NCBI RefSeq assembly: GCF_910592395.1
Contig: NC_088313.1
Coordinates: 3,474,501-3,538,500 of the forward strand
From: Lineus longissimus
Lineage: Eukaryota; Nemertea; Pilidiophora; Heteronemertea; Lineidae
DNA length: 64,000 bases
Direction: 5' to 3'
Every line of letters begins with the position of its first letter. The stretch's first letter is position 1. The translations under genes were made by a program, and so were the position numbers. A model generated the notes under the pieces. It saw nothing but the letters and a program-made list of their open reading frames with translations. It ran no database searches and was not told the origin of the DNA. Shown here in pieces: positions 35,579 through 49,000 of the stretch.

Positions 35579-38500
35579 AATAGTTTTTAAAATGACCCAA
35601 TAGAGCCGATGGCGCAGTACTCCACAGAGTGAACTTCTTCGTTAACTTTTTTAGTGTTTTTTGGCTTGACGGATTTTCTGTCAAGGCGCCAGTCCTTTTG
35701 TATTTTATTTAAGACGACGTGTATTTTTGTCATTCATCAGAAAGGAAACATGTGAAAGAGTTGCATACATATGTATAGAATATGTAAAAAAGAAGATCGA
35801 CTTCTATAGCAATTTGTCTATTGTTCACTTCGAGTGCATTTAAACTTATTTTCATATCCTCGAACATTTCCGCGAATGATGTTACATGTTCTAAAGGAAC
35901 TCTTCATACTCTTTAGTAACATGTAGATGTACCCAGGTGCTATTCGTCTTGCTCAATTCATAATGTGACGAAGTAAACCTTATTCCAAAGATTTCAGGAG
36001 AAAGCTAGTTTCTGTATATGTCAATGCACAATGTATTTCTTCAGCGCTGGAAAGTTGATTGGTTATTGGATAAAAATGTATGATATTCCATGTAAATTGA
36101 CAACGTTAAGCAAAGTTGAAATGCATTGAAAATAACAATCTTATAGAAACTTCGAGAATTCGGGAATTCCATTTCCTCCATATATTTCTAAACTGGTATC
36201 ATAGGCACATCAACTTTCGTGACCTCTTTCTACATGAAATATTAAGTCATTGAATCTCTGTGGCTTTAAACGATGGAGAAAAACAAACGAAAAAAACAAA
36301 ACGTCGGCGGACTAGATTGAAATATTCGAAAGGCTAAACTTCCAATATCTGTACTATACTTTAGCATTTTTGAACAGGAGTAAGGACGACCTTTAATAAC
36401 AATGATTTCTTAAAAGACCCTTTGTTGTTCCCTTTTAACTTTTTTTTCGAATTGCCTAATGCCAATTGCGTGCTTCAGATGTTTAAAGACTAAAAGCTTT
36501 TGTTTCATTTTGGAAAAGTATGATATTCGTCCGATATTTCATTTGATTATATCGTGTGTAGCGTACTCCATACACAACGACACATCCCCGGGAATCCAAG
36601 TTCACATCAAATTAAATCGATGCTGCTGGAGTTTCTGTAATTTCTGTAAGTTTCCTGATCAATAACAAGCGAAAAAAAACACAATGAAATTGAGTTATTC
36701 GTACAACTACCGGAACTAAATTGGCCCTTAAATCAATGTAAATGCAGTTATTTAGAATCCTCTCAACACTAGTAGTATGGCATATTGAAAGAGTTACTGA
36801 CGGACCAGTCGTAGAAACGGAAGTTATTTTGTAGAGGGTGTAATCAATTACCTCTTTTTTGTTAAATGGTGATGGATGAAGAAAAGTTGTTTTGACACGT
36901 CGCCTTTCTCTCTGCAAGATGGCGATTTCTTACCTGAAACCCTTTTAAAGTAACACTCAGATGATATGTCATATGTGACCGCCTGTGTAATTCATCTTTC
37001 AATAATATTATTGACCATGTACATTTGTAGGTGGAAAGGTAGCACTGTATTTCCATTTATAAACTTGAACCACCAAGTTGAAATTGGCTATAGCTACATG
37101 TAGGTTACCAAAACGCGCAAGAAACCGATTTCATTTATTATTGATCTGAGGGAGTGTATCATTACAATGTGTGGTACGGTAGTCGCCTGTCGTCAAAGTA
37201 ACTGTAGGCGGGTCACAGCCATATCAAAACCATAGAGGCGCAGAATATCTGTGATTCTGTTTTCAATAGGGTAGGAATTAGTCAGATACAGTGATTTGAT
37301 GCCACGTAAAGACAAAAGTTCCATTTATAGTACATGTACACTGTTTCTACCGTCAGAGTTGCAATTGGCAAAGGGAGTATGTAGCCTAGGTAAGTCCTTT
37401 GAAAGAAAACGAGATGGGGAAAGACTATCAACAGACACTGTTCTATGTATAACCAGCAATATGAAACTTGCAGTTTGTAAGTCGTCGTATCTGTTTAGGT
37501 TAGGTTCGAGTTATAAGAGGTTGTCACTTTTCAAAATATATCTAAAGGTATTGTCAACCAAAGAAAGAAGTTTTTTGAATGAAACTTTATTCAGATTGTT
37601 TCGAAAAAAAAAACCTACGTAAAAGCTACATTTCCTATTTTTCCCTTCCCGCTTTCTTCCATAAGCTTAAAGCGTTCAACAGCACCTCTTAGAAATACAG
37701 GTTTTGAGCCTTTCGATACCAAAATATGTGTCGAGGTTGGCGAATGAAAAGCCCCTGAGGGTCTTAACCTTCTAAAAAAACATTAAAAACTAAGGGTCTG
37801 AATTTAACCTTTACGGGAGCATACATGTATTTGTATTGGCTGAAAAACACTTAAAGGTTTTCAAAAGCTCATCAAAGACCTTTATTTCTAATTTCAGTAC
37901 AACATAAAAGTACTTATATTTTCCATTTGAGCTCATCACAGAATTGATATAAGCAAATAAGGATAAGGTGACTATTACTGCATTGAGAAAAACAATCGTC
38001 CTTTCTATTTCTATTGTATGGCCATCCTTTGGGAAGCCAGTTTTCCTATCGTGGTATCAAATACTGTATCATCAACTGGTACAATGATGAAAGCATGGCT
38101 TCCCATGAGTGTCTTCTTCGAAATTCCACAGTTGAAGGAATATCAAATATATATATGCAGATGAATACGATTGGTATAGGGAAGTAATTTGAAGAGTTAC
38201 ACGAGACAGTTTGAAAATACTTCTCCCATCCATACAATTGAAATGAAATTGGCCTTGTGTACCTAGTATAGTTTGAGAAGGAAAATAAGTCATAGTGGGA
38301 GAACGGACTTATATGATATATGATATTTTATGATCTCGAGTAAAAAAATGTATGTTTATGTAGCGGGCAACAGCAATTCTATGTAACTAAACTTACCCTT
38401 ACTATCGCCCACATAACAGAAGTGTTCAGAAATATGCTCAACTTTTTATAAAACGACTATCCGACTGTAGAAATCAGTTAAGGCAGTTGCAATAGTCGAT

Positions 38501-41500
38501 TTCCCCCGGGCCTTGGGTGACTCATTCGTGCGTGAAAATCGCCCCCTCTGTAATGTGCTGTCAACTTAATTGACAATGGGTAGCCGTCTACCATAAATTT
38601 ATCAACATTGTAATCATGCACCTATAACCTGCACTTAACACAAGGTCAAACAAAAGGAACACCACAACAATTCTGAGATTAATATCGGTTTGTTATCTGC
38701 TCAAGGTGTCTCCTAATCCATCCAGTATTAAGATCTATTTAGTTCATCATCCTAATTTCCTAATGTGAAAAGCGAGGTTGTTTACGACACCAGAGTCAGT
38801 AAGCCACGTTACCTTAATACAGCCATCCTGATTTGGGCATAAAAAGTAAATTATCTGATTAGGATCGTATGAAGGGTGGGTGATAAATACCACGTTGACC
38901 ATATTATTGCAACAATGTGGTTTATTGCGTCATTAGGTATTACGATCATGTTGGGGTTGTACTAGTATTAGGAATTTATTGGACATTCGGGTGCTAAAGT
39001 TACCTTTATTGGGTCCGGGTCGATCCATTTCCTGCATGTATCAAAGCTTTCCTTGGAGCTCTGCAGTAGATAATGACAAGCGGTATCAAAATTACGATGC
39101 GCTACATGTATGTGAAATGCATGCACGTAGAAAGCCTCCACATCAGCGCAATTGTCATCAGCGTTCTTGTACATTGCACACTGTCCTTCGAATGAGATTT
39201 AAAACCGAGGCTCCTTGTATCTGGTGGCTATGCCAGGGCAGATTAAAGACCCCACCAAGTGAGAAACATGAGTAGTTTGCGTGGACTCCCCCTCTTTGGC
39301 CGAAGGGCCTGCACAATAGTCAACATGTTGACTGCGTCCCAGTAAATGAAAGAAAGAAAGAAAGAGTAAACTTTATTTCTTGTATGCTATCTGTTTTGTA
39401 AACTTACCATACAAGATAATCTTGTTTATGGTTCAGAACGGTAAAAATGCTGTTCTGCGTATGCCCTTGGGAACACCAACATCATGATCAACAGCAAAAC
39501 AGTATTGTCTGTGACAACCCACATTAAATGTACAGTGTGTGTGCATATTGCACACACGTTAGTGCATATTGCACACACGTTATTCTGTGATTTCCTCAGT
39601 GCAAAAATAAGGCGCAATGTGCAATGTAAACTGTACATGTACATACGTAGAACGATACGTCAAGACAATTTTTTCAGTGCAATACATGTACATACACTCC
39701 AATTGAGAGTGCAGATACAAGATTTTGCTATATGCCAGCTGTTTCGAAAACAAGAAAAAAATATCGACAACGTGCTTCGTGGAGTTTGAACTGTTCTGCT
39801 ACGCTGCATCGAAACTTTACACCAAGTACAAGCCGTGTTTGAAAATGCCGACGAAGCTTCATGTAGATTGGTAAAAGGTCACGGATCTAAGTTGTGTCTA
39901 TTTTTATTTACACTGCTTCGCTTGAAAACTGAAAATACAAGGGTGTAGCTGTTTGACAGTCTCTGTACCTGACTGGCGAAGGTGCGGGTTGTGGGAGATG
40001 TATGGTGGTTATCACTTTACGATTTCATAGCATCGCAAGCTATAGTCATCTTTATAATATTGCGTATTTTTTCCTTCAAAAGAACAAATAATGTTGAAAT
40101 GTGGTTCATCGCAAAATTCAGTCAATTATCAAGATTTGATTTCACTTAATGCTATCATTGGTCCAAACTTCTTCTTATCTGTGATAATCCAGTTGATACA
40201 GGTTTCGCGATCCGTACGACGCACTAAGAACAATATGTATCATGGACTTTCGATACTGAGGGTAGAGGTCCGTGGAAGCATGATCGAAGGTCTTGGCAAT
40301 GTTGTCATTAAGTCCGTCGTCTGTTAATTCATTTTGTTACGCGACAGTCGTTGTAAATCATCTTTTGTACTAAGGTGGAGGATAAATCAGGTAAATTTCA
40401 AAACGAAATCTTGGATGAAATAATTGCATACTTCGTACTTTGTAATTCGTAGCTTTTCGTTAAGGTATGCCTATTGTAGCTTCAGTGCAATTGCGCGGCG
40501 CTATCACCGCTGTCGCATGCTTTGGCATTTGTTCATTGATCGTACAGGTGGGGTTTCTCACTGCCGTCAAAGCGAGGTGTCATTTGTATCGACGTGATTG
40601 AAGACAGACTTTTCCAAATTTAGACAAGTTTTTATTGCTTTTTTAATCAAAGTCAAGAATATATTGGAAAAACAGACTTGCTGTCATCAGTCTTGGGCAA
40701 TAATGTATCGCACTTCTTGTGACTAATTACTGTGAGCAGATTATTCGCAGAGATAGATATTGAGTACAATCAACCTCGGGCTAATTCGGGCATATTGAAG
40801 GGATAATCCGCTTTGTCCGCAGACTGCGTATGGTAATATAATGCTGCAGGGACATCTACTCGGACTAAGGAAACAAAAACTGGTAACTTGTGCCGAGAGA
40901 GTAAAGAAAAACTTATACCATTTAATTATCTCACTAACCGATATCCTTATGTTGAAGTTGAAAAGGGGTCTTTTTGAATGGTCCTTTTTGATCCTCTTTG
41001 GGAAGCCTTTTACCTTTTTTCTCAGTCTTGTATCGACTACCCGAGGTTCTTTTTGGGAATTCTAAAGTATGAAATCGATTTCCCTTAGCGGCAATTATGA
41101 TACTGGTCATTTTGATAAACTTTGAGAGCAAGGCAATAGATCCACGAAGCATCAGAGCAACTCGACTGAACAAAAATGGTTATGTTGACATTTATCAGAC
41201 AATTGATGACAAGAAGTCGGCAAACCTCCACAAAGGCCTTCCTATTGAAAAAGACACGCCTTAGAAATGCATCGCATTGTTCTATCTCCCAATCCTACAA
41301 TACCTTCGCGATCCCATATCGCTTAGATCGCGCGACAATGCTATTGAGGTAGCTCAGAAGTCTTACAAGTATATTTTCCATGAAGCAAAACGCTTTCAAG
41401 TTTCGACAGAGAGCTTTGAGAAGCGCACCTCCTCATGGCATCCCCGAACACAATTGACTACAATTGTGTCAATTGTCAGATATTCTTAATTGGGGGTTTC

Positions 41501-43083
41501 AAAGAGTGTACACTAATGGCTATGAAATACATTTCGTGAACATTATCGGAAATTCCTATCATACACCTACATGTAGTTTGTTCGTATTTGTGACTTTGCC
41601 AGGCGCTATTCACATCAACGCGTGCGTTATGAAAGTTTCGTTGGCCTGTCGAAAAAATCCTCCTGATCACATCAGCAAGACGAATTTCGGAGCAACAGCT
41701 CGTGATCCTCAGAAATTACCGCATATTGTTGTTGAAGAAGACATCTCTGGTATATCGCTCTAAGTTAAAAATTTGAAAAAAGACTACGTGGATTGTATTA
41801 TCAAAACTTATTTGATAAAGCCAGCTACCTCTCGGCGCTTTAGTCTTTTTCGCCAAAAGATTCCAACTTTCTTAAAAATAATGCCGCTATACATTGGTTA
41901 CGAAAGCAAATTTTTCTTCTTCTTACATGATACGTTTTGGGGTACGATTGTCTTGGCCAAATGAAAAAGGGAAGGCCTTCCGTTTGAAATTAGACGTGGA
42001 TGATGCCCAGTTGCCTTGAGGCTGCTTTTGCCATTGCTCAAGTGAAAGATGTATAAGGTCACTTCACTTTGTTTTGTATATTGCAGTTTCATGTATCTCC
42101 TAGAGTTTTTCACCACTGGTAGTTTCTGAGGTTACATTTCGAAAATATTTGGGTTCATCGAGGTACATTATGTCGAAAGAAAATAATACGAAGGTCCTCA
42201 ATCTTAAAACTAATTACTGCACGGATTTTTGTTTGCTGTACCTATTGGAGGTTCAAAAATATACATACACGCATACTATTTCGTGTTACTATTTCGGTTG
42301 TTCCTATGGCACCGACTGTGAAATGAGATGATTTGATTATCAAAATAGTAATTCTAAAGCATTTTGAGGTTCTTTCTTACTAATTTATTGCCTAGAAGAA
42401 CTAATTGATGGTTGGTTTAATCACTCATTTTACTAATTTCACCGTCGATGCAAAAGAAACTACCAGATTTGTTGTTTTTACTAATACTAACTTTCAAGAG
42501 TGTAAATGTGTCCTGAAGCGCCCCTTACAATCATAATTGAAAGACTACCTAAGGATGAATAGACTTCCCACAGGCAAGGACGCATATATTCATCGTTCTG
42601 GTACCACTCCCATCGGAAAGTGGTGACAGATCCGTCGCATTTAGGAAAAAGGCTACTTAATGCTAAATATGTCAAATGAATCTAACGCTGATGATGATGG
42701 CCAGAGTGTAAGTATTTCTGTGACTTCTTGCTTGCCAACGGCACCGGATGAAATGAAAGATCCGGGCCCCGGGGAGATGGAAAAGCTTTGACATTTGACA
42801 ACACCAGGAGAAAAAATCCGTCGATGGCTTCATCATCGGGAATGTTTCAGTCCTTCTTTCAATCCACTTTGCTCTTTGTGTGCTAATGTCGATCGGTGTT
42901 CCTTAGCATTTCATAAAATCAAGTGATGAGAGACGAAAAAGGGTTGCTATTTAAGATATACCACTCCGCTTTCAAGTCAATGGTGATAAGGGAAAATGCA
43001 CTTCAACTCGCTTTCAAGTCAATTGATTCGGTTAAATTTGCCGTACCACACGATGACCACATTTATCTATACTTCTATAGGTG
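35579..43083. other. Long stretch without a supported gene
   Basis: Open frames here are short, AT-rich and without splice context or family likeness. Minor features: a GAAA microsatellite at 39349-39367, and a 21-bp tandem duplication (GTGCATATTGCACACACGTTA) at 39541-39582. Nothing else recognised over 7.5 kb, either intergenic or a long intron. Confidence 0.5.
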
Positions 43084-43454
43084 AATAGCATTCCGCGGCG
43101 TTACTATTTATAGCTCACAAGGTCATTTGAATAAGATATTCATGACGTTTTAGTCACGTGACAGTCGGACATCGACACTTATTTCTACGCATTTGAGCTT
43201 ATTTCAAAGTCAATTATCTTTGACCCAGCATTGTTTTTAGCAAGAATGATACCATAGAGTCGGAGAGAGAAATATTCAGAACAATTATGTTGTATTTCCA
43301 ACACTCGGACATATGCCAGATTGAATCTAACTGCCCTAGTTAGAAAGCCTGAATCCATTACGAAACCGCATGTTTGTCCGACATTGCCTGTAAGTCAGCG
43401 ATGGGGAAATAGAGGGCAGCAGCTGCAGTGACGTCATCTTCGCGGAATGCTATT
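43084..43454 (+). mobile_element. 371-bp TIR element, copy 1
   Basis: Bounded by inverted repeats AATAGCATTCCGCG and CGCGGAATGCTATT. The same 371-bp element occurs at 45707-46077 in the opposite orientation with high identity. It includes a TATTTATAGCTC segment, a CACGTGAC box and a TGACGTCA-like box near the right end. No transposase; no obvious target-site duplication. Frames inside it are not genes. Confidence 0.85.
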
Positions 43455-43698
43455 GCAGAGCAATAAGGAACCAGATAATATGGTAGTATGTAAAGGTAAA
43501 GCCACTGACATAACAGACCAGGAAACATCTTGGCATATGAATAACCGCAAACCATTCAAAATCATCATATTCATGTACTCAGGCAAAGAAAACCCAGAGT
43601 CTTATCACAATAAGGTAGGGCTTTGAAGTAGCCTTGCCCAGATTAGCTTCGGGCGGAGCAGAATGGTATGCTGGATAAAATTCAGAATTATTTGTTAG

Positions 43699-43900
43699 AT
43701 GCCTAAACGCCTGAAGGATCTTGCGATCTTGTGGTCTCTTTCCGACTCCCCAAAGCAATTATATCTGCTGAGACCCTCACCCAATTCAAATCCATTCTTA
43801 AAACACACTTGTTCAATCTTCACTTCAAAAAATAGAGGAGGTAGCGCTTCGAGCAGGGTGACCTGGAAAGGCGCTTTACAAATTCTATATTCATATTTAT
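43699..43900 (+). pseudogene. Remnant of a LINE reverse-transcriptase 3' end
   Basis: In changing frames the sequence reads ..LWSLSDSP, then AETLTQFKSILKTHLFNLHF, the typical last residues of CR1/L2-like LINE proteins (LWNSLP..IR....FK..LKTHLF). A GGCGCTTTACAAATT tail follows, as at LINE 3' ends. At least one frameshift separates the two parts. It is 5'-truncated and dead. Confidence 0.5.
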
Positions 43901-45706
43901 TTTATATTTATTTCTCGGATAAATAGCAATTCGTAATTCATAATTTGTAATTCGTGAGATTTGCAGAAACTCGTTATTTTCGCAATTACGAAAAAAGTCA
44001 TATCTAAAGTCTCACTTTGTTACGACACAACTTTGATAAAAGTCTGATATCCGCTGCAGTGAACAGTTATACTGTGATAAACTAGCAAAAATAAAAAACC
44101 ATGAAATGATAATAACTTGATAATGAAACCGAAGAATTGAGACTAAGTTGATGTTTGATGTTTGATTATTGGAATTTGTTTTCATCGTTGCTGCATCAAT
44201 GGCTCCGCGATCAATACAGTCGTAATGCGTCGAATAATATCGTATATATGTCTTAATGAAGTTTGACGTGAAGGGTATATATCCTCGCCCCCAACAATGT
44301 TTCAGCAGAAGTGCATTTTTGTGGCTGTGAAAATGTGCCAAATGTACTTGTTGCGACAATTTAGCACTGTAATACAATTCTTTTTTCTCCTACTTTTTGT
44401 TTTGCAGTCTGTATAAATACTTCGTTAATGAAATTGAAAATGTCGTTTTTTTATAACTGCTACAAGCAATATGACAATGTCAAACAGCACTTACATGTAC
44501 CATTAGTGACTAAAACAAAATAGATGAAACATTTTACAATAAATACATTATCATTATCTGTCATGATGATGAAATTGCAGGTAAAACACCCAAAGCTTCG
44601 AAGTAGCTTAATATCAATTGTTTGAGCGTAAACTTAAACTTCTTAAATTATTGAGTGTTACGCTACAGCTTCGGAAAGGATTTTCCAGGCTGTAGAGGTG
44701 TTTTGTGAAAGTTCGATGAACCTGCAATTGCACTTTTTTGGTTTTGAAAGGTAAAGAACGTGGAACGTGAGGCCTATCACCAGGACTATATAGATTTCAT
44801 GTATATGCCTACAACCAAGCAGAGACTAAACTTACTCCCAAAGGCCTAGTATAAAGACACAAATTAGCAGTTCTATACTACAAATAGTGGTTGAAATGTA
44901 TTCTTTATTTTTCTCTGTTAACCACATGTATCGTAATACATTCAATATGAGACGTACATGTACGTGTTCGCAAAGCAACTCTTTTAACGTAAACATGTAA
45001 AGATGGTGGCCTGTTGGTACAATTATTATAATTGTAGTACACAATAATGCACATATAGACAATTATTGTACCAAGAGTGTTATTGTACCATCTTACCATA
45101 TACATGTACCTCCTCACAACGTAAGCCGAGGAGTTTAAAACTTTTAGTTTCAAAGTTGTATTGCTAAAGCCGTTGCCATTGAAATGATGCAAATGTTGTT
45201 CGAGTTCTTATCTAGTTTGCCAGAGGACAGGCCAATCTTTCCAATACCAGTTTCTAAATTACTACTTTCGATGGAAGTTTATTTTTCAACTTTTGTAGAA
45301 CAGTAAACAAAATAGTTTTGTTTACATGTATGGACTCGGTATTTTGGAAACGTGCAAAAAAGTTTCAGTTTGATTCGCCTCAGAACATTGCAATCTGTTG
45401 AGATCCATCTGCCAGGTGATGATTAATCCCGTATTCTGCCGACTTACTTCAATCTGATCTTCGGAATTGCCCGTGGACACCAGTCCCGAAAAAAAACAGA
45501 ACATGGTGAACTTAATCGCAAATACGGGTAATTTTTCGAACATGTTCGATAAGTTTCAGGTTTTATTGGTTGCAGGTGAACTTTATTCATTCAAACCATA
45601 AGAGGATCAAAATTATAGAAGACAGGGGATCTTTTTTGTAGTTTTGTTTTTCTATCTACAAAATCCCATACATATGGACTCTAGATCGAATTGGGAATGG
45701 GGAATC
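43901..45706. other. Spacer between the two inverted 371-bp elements
   Basis: No gene recognised; minus-strand frames at 44012-44377 and 44832-45192 are AT-rich and unassigned. The region contains several ACATGTAC words. Confidence 0.45.
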
Positions 45707-46077
45707 AATAGCATTCCGCGATAATGACGTCACTGCGGCTGCTTCCCTCTATTTCCCCATCGCTGTATTACAGGCAATGTCGGACAAACATGCGGTTTCG
45801 TAATGGATTCAGGCTTTCTAACTAGGGCAGTTAGATTCAATCTGGCACATGTCCGAGTGTTGGAAATGCTACATAATTGTTCTGAATATTTCTCTCTCTG
45901 ACTCTATGGTATCATTCATGCTAAAAACAATGCAGGGTCAAAGATAATTGACTTTGAAATAAGCTCAAATGCGTAGAAATAAGTGTCGATGTCCGACTGT
46001 CACGTGACTAAAACGTCATGAATATCTTATTCAAATGACCTTGTGAGCTATAAATAGTAACGTCGCGGAATGCTATT
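45707..46077 (-). mobile_element. 371-bp TIR element, copy 2 (inverted)
   Basis: Same length and ends as 43084-43454 but on the opposite strand: it starts AATAGCATTCCGCG and ends CGCGGAATGCTATT. A few substitutions separate the copies (for example GGC/GAC near the TIR and ATATGCC/ACATGTG inside). The pair can form a 371-bp stem around a 2.25-kb loop. Confidence 0.85.
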
Positions 46078-49000
46078 TGCCGAACTGGTGAATGGATTAG
46101 CTCTTGTCACATGTTGGTAGCATTTGTCCATGGACATTGAGAGGACATATACCTTTAGTTACGGTGGTAGACAACTGATTACGATACCCAAGGTACCATT
46201 TGCGGTCACATTTGGGACTCCCGGGTTGGGTCCCATCAAAACATAACAATCAGTTGAGTTTTGGACGGAGCGTTCATTCGCTGCTACGTCTTATATTGAA
46301 TATATGGTAATCATGGTATAAAAACACTACAGGGAGAAAGAAGTCTCATTTCAAATGAAATACTTTCTTGTGTTGTATGAAGCTTGCCTCCCAGTCCAGG
46401 GCCAAGCTCTTTATAGGTAATTTTATTGAGAACAGTCTGGCACTTTGAACATCCCCTGTCTTTGGTCGATGGCCAATTTTCTTAACGATCGTGATCACGT
46501 TAAAATTTGATGAACAACAATTAGTCAACAGGTACGTGCTGTATCACGACTCCTGTATACCTGTATATACGACTTGACTGTCTACTACTGAGAAAACGTT
46601 TTAGAAAAGACCATGAAAGAGAGGATAATTGTGGCTATGTCTCTGTAATTTTCGGGATATTTTTTTCATGGTGATTGAGAAAGTGCGAGTACGCCGTGTA
46701 CAAGAAGAACACATCATCGCCGAGTCAGCAGTCGATACAGATATTTTGGATAATAGCTTAAATTCAAGAATGCATATGCTGCAGCAACACACAAAATTGG
46801 CAAAATGCAAAATGCAATATCTCGAAACTGCTGTCCTACCGAGGAGCTGATCCAACAAATACAAAGTCCACAAAGAAGTACTTGAATGCTGAGGCAATTC
46901 AACGGTTGCTTTGTGGCCATTCCGAGACATCTAATTAACCTTATCCTTTGCTAACGAACAGAAAGGAACCGTAAAATACATGAACTGCAACAATTCGAGA
47001 GAAAACTAATTTGTATATTGCCTGGCTCTGAGTTTTCAGAAGAGAGGCTTTGACTGCTAGTTCTCTTTTAAGTGCACCATGATGTTTTTGTTTGTACGTG
47101 ATGAGACGGACGAAACATTACCGTTATCATTTAATTCATTCAAGATGAAATGACTCCAAGCATGACTGTTGCTTTGATAGTTCGTTCTTGTTATTCATCC
47201 TGAAGATTCCTGCAACAAGACGCACTATCGGGTAGAGGTTCGCACGATGTCGTTCCGATACTCAGTGCAATCTGAAGACGCTGTCGACAACAAAAGTGAT
47301 AGGCACTCGGAAAGGCAAAATAATTTATATAGCTGTATCGAGCTTATCATGATACATTTATGTTCACTACTCCTGCTTGACAAATTGTTTTTAACGCTAA
47401 ACCCACTTGTTCCGGATGAGCTATCGTCGCGATTGCCTATTTTATTTCTGTCATTACCTTCCCCTCGAAAATACAGGCAAGGAAAGCTCATTATTCAAGT
47501 GTCTGTTATCCGGCTTTTTGAAATGTCACGGATCGGATTAGTTTGATGGTTCAGATAATTGTTGTACGTGTAACAATTTGCTACGATATTTAACTCTTTC
47601 AAATTCGTTTATTTTGGTAGTTTTGCTTTAAAGTTTCTTAAGTTATTTATGTTATAGCGTGACAAATGACGCCATCCATATTGGCACCATCCAAATGGGA
47701 GAGTTACCGTCAATATTGGCATATATCCAGATCAGCGCTGCCCAAGCGTTATCATTTACTTGACCAGGGTAAACCTTGCGTCTATCCAGATTGGCCCGAG
47801 ACGACAGTCACCTCCAGATCGAAATTGATAATTATTCCAAACATGTACAATGATAGTCGTAACCGTTTATTCCGGTTGAATATATACTGGATGGAGGTAA
47901 TTACGAGCGGAAAACAATTACTTTAGCTAATCATTTATAATGATTAAGGAAAGACATAGTATACACGGATTTGTTTAAACTAATAAATCTTTGTGTATAG
48001 AGCGAAAAACTAATTCCAGCTATTCGCAAGAAATTTAGATGGGATCAGGTTAAATTGATGCCTCATAGCAAACGTCGCTATTCCTTTTTGGCAGCTGCAA
48101 TTGATTTATCATTTCAATTCATGTTTTTTATGGCTTCATTGCAACAAAGACAGAGCCTCCATGCCGCGTATAAGAACAATCGCCAGATAGTTCCTCATTT
48201 CTGCAAAATGAAGTTTTCGCCACTTCCTAAACGAACGCCCAATACGTCGAAAAGCATTGGCGAGATTCGTACAAATGTCTGGCAACAATATGACTTCCTT
48301 GATGATAGACATTACTAGATGAGTTACAACACTGACTTGATCCTTTGTTTGAGGGATATGGCTTACGCTCGTGTTTATAACACTCAGCATCCGCAGCAGC
48401 GAACCCTTACAAACCTCAAGAATCACCAGCTTAACATTTGCACTCCTGTCTTTTTATCGTGGACCTTTGCCACACACCTACATGGAAAATGCTTCCTTTC
48501 CAATTGCTTGATTTCGGTAATGTGCATGGCGATAGAAACCAATAGCGTATTCAAATTAAAAGCGCACGATATGATATTTTTTTCAGCGGACACTTTTTTC
48601 GTCAGTGACGACATAGTATGCTGTCACACAGACATCGATTTGGCATGGCCCCACTCACTGTGCATAGAAGAGTTATGTTATCGTTATCATGAGCATAAAT
48701 AGATGACTCCATAAATGGTCAGCTTACATAAGCTATTCCTGATTTTGCGCTTCTCGAACCAAGTGGTGAGCGTGACATCTAGAGTTCCACGACACTACCC
48801 GTTCTACACCGCAACGCCGATAATTTTACTAAAATTGTGAGAAACATAACGCACTACACCTCATGCCGACGAAGATATCATTTCGAGGACAAAATGATTT
48901 TAACAAAGAGTTACATTTATGGAATCATCAATTCATTGTACGACGGTAAGTGATATGATGTTAGGACCACAAGTCACCAACAACACGCATGAGAATGAAG

